The position numbers were made by a program, and so were the translations under genes. Positions 23,661 through 32,170 of a stretch of 36,929 nt of DNA are shown piece by piece (position 1 is the first letter of the stretch; every line of letters begins with the position of its first letter). This DNA is from Oscillospiraceae bacterium (GTDB lineage Bacteria > Bacillota > Clostridia > UBA1381 > UMGS1253): assembly GCA_015068725.1 (NCBI GenBank), contig SVKA01000018.1, forward strand, positions 1 to 36,929, given 5' to 3'. The notes beneath the pieces were generated by a model, which saw only the letters and a program-made list of their open reading frames with translations, was not told the DNA's origin and did not search any database.

Positions 23661-23689
23661 ATTATATTTTAAATAAAACTGTTTGTCAA
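23661..23689 (-). promoter_or_regulatory. Perfect consensus promoter of uraA-upp
   Basis: Minus strand: -35 TTGACA (23689-23684), 17-bp spacer, -10 TATAAT (23666-23661), with both hexamers perfect. Confidence 0.92.
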
Positions 23690-23732
23690 GGCGTTTTGTA
23701 TAATAAAACTTACTTATTTTAATTGTTTGTTG

Positions 23733-23761
23733 TTGATTATTTTTTATGTATGTGATATGAT
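23733..23761 (+). promoter_or_regulatory. Promoter of the YgjV-like gene
   Basis: -35 TTGATT (23733-23738), 17-bp spacer, -10 TATGAT (23756-23761). Confidence 0.6.
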
Positions 23762-23810
23762 AAACACCAAAGACAAAATCAATGAGCAGTAAAAAACTGG
23801 ATGTGAAAAA

Positions 23811-24335
23811 ATGTATATAGCGGCACAGATAGTGGGAGTAGTTGCAGTAGCGATGTTTCTATCGAGCTATCAGTTTAAAACGAGAAAAAATATAATTTTA
23901 GTCAATGCTTCTGCAAATATACTGTATGTACTTCAATACATAATGCTTGGTGCGTTTGAAGGAGCGTTTGTGGACTCTTTGTCTGCTATGTCGTCGATTG
24001 TGGCAAATAATAAGCATAAAAGCCTTATTGCAAAGAATACAAAAGCGGTTGTTGTTTTTATAAATTTATTGTTTTTGCTTGCAGGAGTGGTAACGTATAA
24101 AAACATATTCAGCCTGTGTGCTATTATTGGCTCTGCACTTCAAACAAACGCTTTGTGGATAACAGATGAAAAGAAAATAAGACTTGTTTCTTTTCTTGGC
24201 TCACCGTTCTGGCTTGTCTATAACTTTATAAGCCATTCGTATGGGCCAACTGTGGGAAGTGTGCTTAATATGCTTTCAATCGGGCTTGCGATTTACAGAT
24301 ATGATATACGCTCTGAAAGGGAAAATAAATCATAA
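23811..24335 (+). CDS. YgjV-like inner membrane protein
   Basis: A 174-residue membrane protein with about six hydrophobic helices. The first (QIVGVVAVAMFLSSYQFKTR), the ANILYVLQYIMLGAFEGAFVD stretch and the end FLGSPFWLVYNFISHSYGPTVG fit the Imp-YgjV family (PF10688), whose function is unknown. Start ATG 23811 has GGATGTG upstream. It is a single-gene unit facing a TetR regulator gene, with only 5 bp between their stop codons. I know of no role for it here. Confidence 0.75.
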   Translation: MYIAAQIVGVVAVAMFLSSYQFKTRKNIILVNASANILYVLQYIMLGAFEGAFVDSLSAMSSIVANNKHKSLIAKNTKAVVVFINLLFLLAGVVTYKNIFSLCAIIGSALQTNALWITDEKKIRLVSFLGSPFWLVYNFISHSYGPTVGSVLNMLSIGLAIYRYDIRSERENKS

Positions 24336-24340
24336 CCTAT

Positions 24341-24889
24341 TTATAAAACTGTGAAAAAATATTCCGTCATAGTTTCGGGCGATTCCTTTTTTCCGTTGTT
24401 AATCCACCACCATATAGTTTCTACAAAAGTCGATGTAATATGATTTATCCAATAACTATCAGGTAATTTATCGCTTTTTTTTGATGCGAATAACGGCAAT
24501 TGATTTTCGATAAGCTTGACAAGATTGTTTTTGAAATATCTTAAAAACAATTCATTGTTTTTGCTTGCAAGCAACTCTAAAATATTGTTATCGTTTTTTT
24601 GCAGATGCTGAAACAAATGAAGAAAAACAGAATCGGGCGCATCACACTTGAAAATGTGTTTGTGCTCATTTTTTTTGCCCTTTGCATCAAAAATATGGCA
24701 AAAAAGCTCCTCGCACAGTTCCTTTAACAAAAAATCCTTTGTCTCAAAATGCGAATAAAAGGTTGCTCTGCCTATGTCGGCACACTCAATGATTTCGCCG
24801 ACTGTAATATGCTTATAATCCTTTTTTGACAAAAGGCTTATAAAGGCTTTGAATATAGCTTCTCTTGTTTTTCTCTGACGTCTGTCCAT
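24341..24889 (-). CDS. TetR/AcrR family transcriptional regulator
   Basis: A 182-residue regulator. The N-terminal helix-turn-helix reads KTREAIFKAFISLLSKKDY, HITVGEIIECADIGRATFYS and HFETKDFLL, the standard TetR layout. The C-terminal part is a helical ligand and dimer domain with no close family I can name (TIWWWINNG near the end is typical of the TetR_C_7/YbiH-like DUF grouping). The start ATG 24889 has GGAGGGG 8 bases upstream. It is divergent from the CDF exporter gene, with inverted repeats between, so it probably represses that gene and itself. Confidence 0.88.
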   Translation of the reverse strand: MDRRQRKTREAIFKAFISLLSKKDYKHITVGEIIECADIGRATFYSHFETKDFLLKELCEELFCHIFDAKGKKNEHKHIFKCDAPDSVFLHLFQHLQKNDNNILELLASKNNELFLRYFKNNLVKLIENQLPLFASKKSDKLPDSYWINHITSTFVETIWWWINNGKKESPETMTEYFFTVL

Positions 24890-24921
24890 GATGGTATCCC
24901 CTCCATACAATTTTATAAAAA

Positions 24922-25003
24922 TGTTCAGTAACAAACGGTTTATATATATTATCTGTTGAGCTTGTCTTGCTTTGACGATAAAATAATACTGAACAATATG
25001 TTC
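24922..25003. promoter_or_regulatory. Candidate TetR operators between the divergent genes
   Basis: TGTTCAGTA (24922-24930) is matched by its reverse complement TACTGAACA (24987-24995), which overlaps a palindrome GAACA-ATA-TGTTC (24991-25003). Spacing and repeat form suit two operators for the TetR protein. A weak TTGACG -35-like box at 24972-24977 precedes the second site. Confidence 0.5.
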
Positions 25004-25056
25004 GATATTAAATATATTGTATTATAAAATTACACGCAAGTCAATGGAGGAATAAT

Positions 25057-25950
25057 ATGAAAATAGAAAAAAATATTTTAATAGCATTTATTTTAAATGC
25101 AGCGTTTTCGGTTTTTGAATTCTTTGGTGGAATATTTACGGGTAGTGTTGCGATTATTTCCGATGCCGTTCACGATATCGGCGATGCCATCAGTATTGGA
25201 ATCTCGTATTTTTTTGAAAGAAAAAGCAAAAAACAGCCTGATGACGTTTATACCTATGGCTATTTAAGATATTCGGTTTTGGGAAGCTTTATCACAACAG
25301 CTATTTTGCTTTTTGGCTCGTCTGCGGTCATATATAATGCGGTTTTAAGGATATTTAATCCTGTTAGAATTGCTTACAGCGGTATGATTGTTTTTGCACT
25401 CATCGGCGTAGTGGTCAATTTTGTTGCGGCTTATTTTACAAAAGAAGGGGACTCTCTTAATCAAAAGGCAGTAAACCTTCATATGCTCGAGGACGTGCTC
25501 GGCTGGGTTGTTGTTTTGATTGGCGCAGTTATTATGCGCTTTACGGATATTTATATTATAGACCCTGTCATGTCAATTTGTGTAGCGGTGTTTATATTTA
25601 TAAATGCTATAAAAAATTTAAAACAGATATCAACTCTGTTTTTGGAAAAACTTCCTGACAATGTAGATATAGAAGAAATCAAAAACCATGTTCTTAAAAT
25701 AGAAGGCGTCAAAGATGTTCATCATATTCATATATGGAGCATAGACGGTCATAACAATTATGCTACGATGCATGTTGTCTGCGAGGGAGAGGCTTGTAAA
25801 ATAAAAAAAGAGATACGCGAAGAATTAAAAGAACATCATATAGAGCATGCTACATTGGAGCTTGAAGAGGCTTGTGAAAGCTGCTCTGAGCAGTGTTGCC
25901 ACGTCAAGTATGGGGATACAGGGCATCATCACCATCATCACCATCATTGA
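25057..25950 (+). CDS. Cation diffusion facilitator metal exporter with a natural His8 tail
   Basis: A 297-residue CDF protein with six transmembrane helices. The transport site is formed by SDAVHDIGDA in helix 2 and HMLEDVLGW in helix 5; a His/Asp set at both places points to zinc. The cytoplasmic domain has VKDVHHIHIWSIDGHNNYATMH. The C-terminus ends with ACESCSEQCCH, a cluster of cysteines, then eight consecutive histidines encoded by CAT and CAC codons right before the stop. These may sense or buffer metal. Start ATG has TGGAGGAATAAT upstream. A TetR regulator is divergent from it. Confidence 0.93.
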   Translation: MKIEKNILIAFILNAAFSVFEFFGGIFTGSVAIISDAVHDIGDAISIGISYFFERKSKKQPDDVYTYGYLRYSVLGSFITTAILLFGSSAVIYNAVLRIFNPVRIAYSGMIVFALIGVVVNFVAAYFTKEGDSLNQKAVNLHMLEDVLGWVVVLIGAVIMRFTDIYIIDPVMSICVAVFIFINAIKNLKQISTLFLEKLPDNVDIEEIKNHVLKIEGVKDVHHIHIWSIDGHNNYATMHVVCEGEACKIKKEIREELKEHHIEHATLELEEACESCSEQCCHVKYGDTGHHHHHHHH

Positions 25951-25964
25951 CATCATTAAAAATG

Positions 25965-25998
25965 AAAACTGACTTTGGAAAGTAAAGTCAGTTTTTTT
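25965..25998 (+). terminator. Terminator after the CDF gene
   Basis: AAAACTGACTTT (25965-25976) pairs with AAAGTCAGTTTT, followed by further T residues. Confidence 0.85.
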
Positions 25999-26013
25999 AA
26001 ATTTATGGGGGTA

Positions 26014-26042
26014 TTGCTTTTTGTGCTAATATAGCATATAAT
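26014..26042 (+). promoter_or_regulatory. Promoter of the serine hydrolase gene
   Basis: -35 TTGCTT (26014-26019), 17-bp spacer, -10 TATAAT (26037-26042). Confidence 0.7.
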
Positions 26043-26105
26043 ATAGGAAAAATAAGTGTGATTTTGATGTGGTTTTCTTTGAAAAAATCGAAAGAAGAAA
26101 GTTAT

Positions 26106-27152
26106 ATGAACAAGAATTTTAAACGTGAAATGGATTGCTTTATAGACAAATATTACGATGAAAATAAAAACTCGGGATGCCTTAGAGTTACACTGAAAGA
26201 CGAGGTTATCTATAAAAAGTTTTTTGGCTATGCAGATATAGAAAATAAAGTGGAATTTACGGATAAATCCATGTTTACACTTTATTCTCTTTCAAAGCCT
26301 TTTTGTGTACTTGGGCTTATGAAATTAAAAGATAAAGGGCTTGTTGATATTGACGCCCATCCGGGAAAGTATCTTTGTGAGGCAAAAGGATTTGGCAAAT
26401 CGCTTACTTTGCGTCATCTTATGCAACATATAAGCGGTGTTCCCGATTTTGACCAGAATACCGATTTTCGAACAAAATATCAAGGCGAAACGTCAGAGGA
26501 GCTTCGCATGCAGCTGCCGCTTCTTGCAAAAAAGGGGATGCTTTTTTCACCGGGCACAAAACATCATTATACAAATACCAATTTTATTATCTGCGCTTTG
26601 ATTATTGAAAATGTTTCGGGCATGAGCTACGCAGAGTATATGAAAAAAGAGGTTTTTACTCCTCTGGGTATGCATGATACATACATTGACAACAAAAACC
26701 TTATACTAAAAGACAGAGTGAAGGGCTATAAAAAAGACGCAGATGATATAGTCTGCACCGAGCGAGCAACCGGGTGGGCTTTGGGCGGAGCGGATGTTAT
26801 ATCCACGACAGATGATGTTTATTGTTTAAACAAGGCTATAAAATGCAAACTGCTTCTTACAGAGGAGTCGTGGGATGAAATTTTAACGCCGCATCAGCTG
26901 AATTCTATGGGACTTGGCTGTACTATTACAAAGTGGCACGGCCTTCTTCGTATTACGCACAACGGCGGTTGGCACGGATTTCGCACGCTTCACATACAGC
27001 TTCCCGAAAAGGATTTTGATATTATATTTTTGTCGAACTCTGCATGGGGCGATGCAAGAAATGATATAGCAAATGCGGTATATAACACATACTATGGCGA
27101 CGACGGTAGTGGCGGTAATATAATTAAAATGGACGTAGGATATATAAAATAG
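26106..27152 (+). CDS. Beta-lactamase-fold serine hydrolase
   Basis: A 348-residue cytoplasmic-looking protein of the beta-lactamase / class C family. The nucleophile motif is S61-L-S-K64 in TLYSLSKPF, the second motif is YTN in HHYTNTNFI, and the third block is HNGGWHGF near residue 300. Such proteins are esterases, D-aminopeptidases or peptidases; without a signal peptide a beta-lactamase role is unlikely. Start choice: ATG 26106 has AAGAAAG 5-6 bases upstream. GTG 26058 and ATG 26067 are possible but sit right at the predicted transcript start and would add a non-conserved leader. It is followed by hflX after 31 bp. Confidence 0.8.
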   Translation: MNKNFKREMDCFIDKYYDENKNSGCLRVTLKDEVIYKKFFGYADIENKVEFTDKSMFTLYSLSKPFCVLGLMKLKDKGLVDIDAHPGKYLCEAKGFGKSLTLRHLMQHISGVPDFDQNTDFRTKYQGETSEELRMQLPLLAKKGMLFSPGTKHHYTNTNFIICALIIENVSGMSYAEYMKKEVFTPLGMHDTYIDNKNLILKDRVKGYKKDADDIVCTERATGWALGGADVISTTDDVYCLNKAIKCKLLLTEESWDEILTPHQLNSMGLGCTITKWHGLLRITHNGGWHGFRTLHIQLPEKDFDIIFLSNSAWGDARNDIANAVYNTYYGDDGSGGNIIKMDVGYIK

Positions 27153-27183
27153 GAACTGACACATTAAAATGAGAGGTAATATG

Positions 27184-28452
27184 ATGTACGAAAATGAGAT
27201 AAAAGTTGAAAGGGCAATTTTGGCGGGTGTTCATACAGGCTCAAATGATGTTTTAAATGATACGACGGACGAATCATTAGAAGAGCTTGGTGAGCTTGCA
27301 AAAACTGCGGGCGTTGAGGTTGTCGGCTATGCGGTGCAAAACAGAGCCGCGCCCGACAGTGCGACATATATGGGCGAAGGAAAGCTTGAAGAGCTTGCAA
27401 ATGCAATAGAAGAGCTTGATGCTGATGTTGTAATTTTTGATGATGAGCTTACGCCCGTACAGGTGAGAAATATCTCCGACAAGCTTGATATAAAAGTGCT
27501 TGACAGAACATCGCTCATATTGGATATATTTGCTATGCGGGCAGCGACCAAAGAGGGTAAAATTCAGGTCGAGCTTGCACAGCTTCGGTATATGCTGCCG
27601 CGCCTTACGGGTATGGGAGGCGCTCTTTCGCGTCTTGGCGGCGGTATAGGCACAAGAGGCCCCGGTGAAACAAAGCTTGAAACGGACAGACGTCATATAC
27701 GAAGAAGAATTGAGTTTTTGTCAGACGAGCTTTTGGAGGTGCAAAAGCATCGTGATCTATTACGAAGCCGCCGCACAAAGGATAATAAGACGATAGTAGC
27801 GCTTGTAGGATATACAAACGCGGGCAAATCAACGCTTTTAAATCTTTTGACCGAGGCGGATGTTTTGGCAGAGGATAAGCTTTTTGCAACGCTTGACCCC
27901 ACACAAAGAAGCCTTATTCTTTCTGACAGACGTGAGATAATGCTTGTTGATACTGTCGGCTTTATACGAAAGCTGCCACACCATCTTGTAAAGGCGTTTA
28001 AATCGACACTTGAAGAGGCGGCGCTTGCAGATGTGCTTTTGCATGTAATAGATGTATCAAATGACGAGTATCAGACACATATAAATGTTGTAGAAAATAT
28101 ACTGCGTGAGCTTGGCGCCGATGGAAAGCCGATGGTTGCGGTGCTCAATAAAATTGATTTGGCAGAGGACAAAGTGGTGCCAAACAGCATTGAATCTTGC
28201 ACAAAAACGGTATGCATATCGGCAAAAGAGAGAAATGGCATTGATGAGCTTTTGGAAATTATAGAAGATGTTGTTCCCGGAAGAAAGCACGAGGTTACAT
28301 TAAAGCTTCCGTACAGCGAATCTTCGCAGATAAGCAAGCTTCACGAAAATCAGGTTGTTATAAGCGAAGAATATGAGGCGGACGGCATATTAATAAAGGC
28401 GCTCATTGATGCGATTTGTTATGACAGATTAAGAGAGTATGTTATAAAATAA
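27184..28452 (+). CDS. hflX: GTPase HflX
   Basis: A 422-residue ribosome-associated GTPase that splits stalled or hibernating ribosomes. The N-terminal HflX domain contains RAAPDSATYMGEGKLEE and IKVLDRTSLILDIFAMRA; the linker GGIGTRGPGETKLETDRR is diagnostic. GTPase motifs: GYTNAGKST (G1), DTVGF (G3), NKID (G4). The start could be ATG 27181 or 27184; the GAGAGGT site favours 27184 (7 bases). It begins an hflX-yigZ unit, and its stop is 29 bp before the next start. Confidence 0.94.
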   Translation: MYENEIKVERAILAGVHTGSNDVLNDTTDESLEELGELAKTAGVEVVGYAVQNRAAPDSATYMGEGKLEELANAIEELDADVVIFDDELTPVQVRNISDKLDIKVLDRTSLILDIFAMRAATKEGKIQVELAQLRYMLPRLTGMGGALSRLGGGIGTRGPGETKLETDRRHIRRRIEFLSDELLEVQKHRDLLRSRRTKDNKTIVALVGYTNAGKSTLLNLLTEADVLAEDKLFATLDPTQRSLILSDRREIMLVDTVGFIRKLPHHLVKAFKSTLEEAALADVLLHVIDVSNDEYQTHINVVENILRELGADGKPMVAVLNKIDLAEDKVVPNSIESCTKTVCISAKERNGIDELLEIIEDVVPGRKHEVTLKLPYSESSQISKLHENQVVISEEYEADGILIKALIDAICYDRLREYVIK

Positions 28453-28481
28453 TCTACAAAAACCGATTGGCAGGTGAGATA

Positions 28482-29105
28482 ATGAAACCTTCATATAAAA
28501 CCGTGGCGCGAAGTGCGTCTGCGACAATGATAGAAAGAAAATCCAAGTTTATAGCGACGGTACGCCCCGTCAAGACTGAGTCTCAGGCGCTCGAGCTTAT
28601 AGCCGAAATGAAATCAAAATACTATGATGCGACGCATAACGTGTATGCATACATTATAGGCGAAGGAAATATTATGCGTTACAGCGACGATGGTGAACCG
28701 TCGGGAACGGCGGGCGTACCTGTGCTTGAAGTAATGAGAAAAGAAGGGCTTATTGATACTGCGGTAGTTGTAACAAGATATTTTGGCGGGATACTGCTTG
28801 GAGCGGGCGGTCTTGTAAGAGCGTACGGCGCAAGTGCAAAGCTTGGACTTGACGAGGCAAAAATTGTAACGCGTACGCTTTGCGATTTGGTTGAGGTTTC
28901 GTGCGACTATACACTTTTTGGCAAGGTGCAGTATGAAACGCTCGGTGCGGGATATATCATAAGCGATATTGTATACGAGAGTGATGTAAGGGTATACGTT
29001 TATACAAAAATTGATAAAACCGATGAATATATAAAGCTTATGTGCGACATTACAAATGCGAAGGTGCAGACAAAAAAAGTTGCACAGGAATATATAGATT
29101 TGTAA
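28482..29105 (+). CDS. YigZ/IMPACT family protein
   Basis: A 207-residue UPF0029 protein with the IMPACT N-terminal domain (SKFIATVRPV, then YDATHNVYAYI, DDGEPSGTAGVPVLE and VTRYFGGILLGAGGLVRAYG) and a C-terminal ferredoxin-fold DUF1949 domain. It is widespread; in eukaryotes the related IMPACT affects Gcn2 signalling, and the bacterial role is unclear. ATG 28482 follows CAGGTGAGATA. It is downstream of hflX, likely co-transcribed. Confidence 0.9.
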   Translation: MKPSYKTVARSASATMIERKSKFIATVRPVKTESQALELIAEMKSKYYDATHNVYAYIIGEGNIMRYSDDGEPSGTAGVPVLEVMRKEGLIDTAVVVTRYFGGILLGAGGLVRAYGASAKLGLDEAKIVTRTLCDLVEVSCDYTLFGKVQYETLGAGYIISDIVYESDVRVYVYTKIDKTDEYIKLMCDITNAKVQTKKVAQEYIDL

Positions 29106-29142
29106 AGAATGTGAATAAACTGAAAAATGATTTTAAAATACC

Positions 29143-29171
29143 TTGACAAGCGAGGGAAAATAAAATATTAT
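29143..29171 (+). promoter_or_regulatory. Promoter of trxA
   Basis: -35 TTGACA (29143-29148), 17-bp spacer, -10 TATTAT (29166-29171). Confidence 0.75.
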
Positions 29172-29242
29172 AAAAGCATAATAAAACTGATGCCTCTGGG
29201 CAAAAATAATACATAGCATAAATATTGAAAAGGAGACGTATT

Positions 29243-29569
29243 ATGGCAAACAATGTTATAGAAATTACAACGCAGAATTTTGAAAACGAGGTTTTAAAAG
29301 CTGACGTTCCCGTATTGGTTGATTTTTGGGCGTCGTGGTGCGGACCATGCAAAATGGTATCGCCAATTATCGACGAGCTTGCAGATGATTTTGAAGGTCG
29401 TGCAAAGGTTGGCAAGATTAATGTTGATGAGCAGATGGAGCTTGCAGAAAAATTCAAGGTTATGACAATACCTACTGTTATGATATTTAAAAACGGCGAG
29501 ATGGTCCAAAAATCTGTCGGCGCAAAGCCAAAATCAGAGTTTGCGCAGATGATAGAAAACAATATTTAA
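29243..29569 (+). CDS. trxA: Thioredoxin
   Basis: A 108-residue thioredoxin with DFWASWCGPCKMV, the CGPC active site, then the cis-proline segment MTIPTVMIF and a final GAKPKSEF. It reduces protein disulphides. ATG 29243 follows AAAGGAGACG. It is a single-gene unit with its own promoter and terminator. Confidence 0.96.
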   Translation: MANNVIEITTQNFENEVLKADVPVLVDFWASWCGPCKMVSPIIDELADDFEGRAKVGKINVDEQMELAEKFKVMTIPTVMIFKNGEMVQKSVGAKPKSEFAQMIENNI

Positions 29570-29581
29570 GCTGAAATGGAA

Positions 29582-29615
29582 GAGGGGGGACGGCATTTTT
29601 TCGTACCCCTTTTTT
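29582..29615 (+). terminator. Terminator after trxA
   Basis: A G-rich arm ending GGGACG (to 29592) pairs imperfectly with CGTACCCC, followed by T residues. One base is bulged. Confidence 0.6.
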
Positions 29616-29656
29616 AGTTGTATGTTGTTTTACACGGAAGGGAGGAGCCAACAGTA

Positions 29657-31309
29657 ATGAGAAAACTTTGCAGACAAATTGTGTGTATATCTCTTGTATG
29701 CGCAATACTTTCGGGAAACATCAATATAGCATTTGCGTCTGAAAGTATGACGAATTTTCAAAAGCAGTTTTCGTATACACACGGAGAGTTTACAGATGTA
29801 ACGAATAGTGATTGGTTTTATGACGATGTAATCAGTGCATACGAATACGGACTTACAAAGGGAGCGGGAGAGTTTAAGTTTATGCCCTATGAGCTTGTAA
29901 GTGTGGCACAGATTATCGCCTTTGGTGCGCGCATACATAGTATATATTCGGATAATTCTGAGAGCTTTGACGTTTTGGATGGACAAAAATGGTATGAGCC
30001 GTACATAAGATATGCTATCGATAATACTATAATAAAAGAATCAGATGGTTTTAATGCGACTGCAAATAAGCCTGCAACGCGTCAGCAGACGGCGTATGTA
30101 CTTGCAAACTCGCTCCCGTTTACAGAGTTTTCAAACATTAATACCCATATAAACTCTCTTGTGGATGTTTCGGTTGAGAGTCAATATTATAATGAGATTA
30201 TAATGCTCTACCGTGCGGGTGTCCTTTCGGGAAGGGACGAATACGGTACATTTTCGCCCACGCAAAATATTACACGTGCTGAGATTGCGGCGATTATAAA
30301 CAGAATTGTAAATCCGTCTGCGCGTCTTAGTACAAGCTTTATAACAGAGAAAAAAGAGGTTTCATCGTCTGAAAAATACGATGCCCAAAAGGTCTCGGAG
30401 CAGGCGAGTCCGTGCGTGTTTTACATAGAGCTTTATGATAAAAGTGGAAAAGCAACATCGTCGGGAAGCGGATTTTTTATAGCATCTGACGGAACGGCTG
30501 TAACGAATTATCACGTTATAGAGAATGCATACTCGGCTAAAATTGTTACCTCATCGGGCAATATACATGAAGTGGAAAGTGTTTTGGGAGTTGACGAGAA
30601 AAATGATTTGGCAATTATAAATGTAGAGGGAGAAGGGTATCCGTATCTTGAGCTTGCCGATTCGGATGAGGTAAAAAGCGGTCAGCAGATATTTTGTATC
30701 GGAAGTCCGCTTGGACTTGATAATACTATCAGTGAAGGCATTGTTTCAAATCCGTTCAGAACGCTTGACGGATGCACATATATACAGATAAGTGCACCGA
30801 TTTCTGCCGGAAGCAGCGGCGGTGCAGTTCTTGATACATCAAGCAGGGTGATAGGCGTATCGTCAGCGGGCTTTGAAGAGGGACAAAACCTGAATCTCGC
30901 CATGCCGTCAAACCTTATTTTAAAGGTAGAAAGAAATCTGGACTCTACACTCTCAGAATTTCAAAATTCAAAAAATGGTATTGCTTCGGGTGGCACTGCG
31001 ACGTCGTCAAGCAGCGTGTTTTACAGCGACAATACAAATATACCAAACTATGGCTATTTTAGCGGCAGCTACGAAACAGAAAGCTATTATGATGAGGAAT
31101 CCTCTATGATGCTGCGTGCATACAGACTCAACACAACGTGGGTAACGTATTATATGAGAATTTTGCAAAGCTGCGGTTTTGCGCTTGCTCATCGCCAGCA
31201 AAGCGGCGGCGGAAGAAAGCTTGATGTAATATATTCAAAAGGCAACGATGTTGTAGGCATTATGGTTGATGCTGCAAGCAATAGTGTTATAATCGCTTAT
31301 TATATTTAA
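29657..31309 (+). CDS. SLH-anchored trypsin-like (HtrA-type) surface protease
   Basis: A 550-residue secreted protein. Signal peptide 1-28 (cut after AFA). Three S-layer homology domains at about 44-95, 102-155 and 165-220 would attach it to the cell wall (FTDVTNSDWFYDDVISAYEY, then WYEPYIRYAIDNTII, then YYNEIIMLYRAGVLSG). A trypsin-like domain follows, with the triad H286 (TNYHVIENA), D317 (EKNDLAII) and S387 (SAGSSGGAV). There is no PDZ domain. The last 110 residues, after a Ser-rich linker and a YYDEES segment, are not recognised. ATG 29657 follows GGAGGAG. A linked target is not visible. Confidence 0.88.
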   Translation: MRKLCRQIVCISLVCAILSGNINIAFASESMTNFQKQFSYTHGEFTDVTNSDWFYDDVISAYEYGLTKGAGEFKFMPYELVSVAQIIAFGARIHSIYSDNSESFDVLDGQKWYEPYIRYAIDNTIIKESDGFNATANKPATRQQTAYVLANSLPFTEFSNINTHINSLVDVSVESQYYNEIIMLYRAGVLSGRDEYGTFSPTQNITRAEIAAIINRIVNPSARLSTSFITEKKEVSSSEKYDAQKVSEQASPCVFYIELYDKSGKATSSGSGFFIASDGTAVTNYHVIENAYSAKIVTSSGNIHEVESVLGVDEKNDLAIINVEGEGYPYLELADSDEVKSGQQIFCIGSPLGLDNTISEGIVSNPFRTLDGCTYIQISAPISAGSSGGAVLDTSSRVIGVSSAGFEEGQNLNLAMPSNLILKVERNLDSTLSEFQNSKNGIASGGTATSSSSVFYSDNTNIPNYGYFSGSYETESYYDEESSMMLRAYRLNTTWVTYYMRILQSCGFALAHRQQSGGGRKLDVIYSKGNDVVGIMVDAASNSVIIAYYI

Positions 31310-31337
31310 AACACATATTTAATGGGGGAAATGGAAA

Positions 31338-32087
31338 ATGATACATTCATTTTTGCTTATAGGACAATCAAATATGGCAGGACGCGGCTATCTTAATGAT
31401 GCGCCCGAAATTGATACAAGCCATATCAAAATTTTGCGAAATGGTCGCTGGCAGGAGATGTTTCGCCCGATTAATCCGGACAGAAGCTTCTCGGGAACAA
31501 GCCTTGCCGAAAGCTTTGCCGAGTGTTATGCGAAAAAATATAATGTTGATGTAGGTCTTATTTGCTGCGCAGACGGGGGAACAAGCCTTGACCAATGGAA
31601 ACCGGGTGAGGTTTTGTTTGACAATGCCGTTTTTCAGGCAAAGCTTGCTATGAGAAGCTCAGCATTGGTTGGCGTTTTGTGGCATCAGGGCGAGGCGGAT
31701 TGTCGTGAAGAATTATATACAACATACGAAAAACGCTTTGTGGTTTTGATGGATGCTCTGCGACGTGAGCTTGACATAGCTGATGTTCCGTTTTTGCTTG
31801 GTGGTCTTGGCGACTTTTTAAAAGACTGCGCGCTTGATGATAATTTGAAGAATTATACATATGTAAACGAAGCACTAAAAAGCATTACACAAAACAACGA
31901 GATGACCGGCTTTGTGTCGGCGCAGGGGCTTTTGCCAAATCCTGACAATCTTCATTTTAACGCACAGGCACTTTATGAGTTTGGTCTAAGATACTTTGAT
32001 GAATACGAAAAGTTTGTAAAAAAAGACAGATGTATAAGTGAGACAGGTGATAAAGACAGCGCAAGAACAGCAATGGAAATGTTATAA
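31338..32087 (+). CDS. Carbohydrate esterase family 6 (sialate O-acetylesterase-like)
   Basis: A 249-residue SGNH-type esterase of the DUF303/CE6 family. The nucleophile block is LLIGQSNMAGRG with S11, the middle block is VLWHQGEAD, and the final Asp-His pair is in NPDNLHFNAQ. These enzymes remove acetyl groups from xylan, pectin or sialic acid. There is no signal peptide, so it would act inside the cell on imported oligosaccharides. ATG 31338 follows GGGGGAAATGGAAA. It is 28 bp after the protease gene and may be read through from it. Confidence 0.85.
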   Translation: MIHSFLLIGQSNMAGRGYLNDAPEIDTSHIKILRNGRWQEMFRPINPDRSFSGTSLAESFAECYAKKYNVDVGLICCADGGTSLDQWKPGEVLFDNAVFQAKLAMRSSALVGVLWHQGEADCREELYTTYEKRFVVLMDALRRELDIADVPFLLGGLGDFLKDCALDDNLKNYTYVNEALKSITQNNEMTGFVSAQGLLPNPDNLHFNAQALYEFGLRYFDEYEKFVKKDRCISETGDKDSARTAMEML

Positions 32088-32105
32088 AAATAACGAAGAT
32101 TATGC

Positions 32106-32134
32106 TTGATTTTAGCCGCATAAGATGATATACT
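32106..32134 (+). promoter_or_regulatory. Promoter of the SDR gene at 32171
   Basis: -35 TTGATT (32106-32111), 17-bp spacer, -10 TATACT (32129-32134). Confidence 0.65.
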
Positions 32135-32170
32135 TACATATAAATAAAATCTGTTGGGAGGATTTATAAA

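Noticed and set aside
25920-25950. Cloning-vector His-tag contamination
   Set aside because: The histidines are in frame with an intact CDF protein, follow a native Cys-rich tail, and are followed by a native terminator; still worth a read check.
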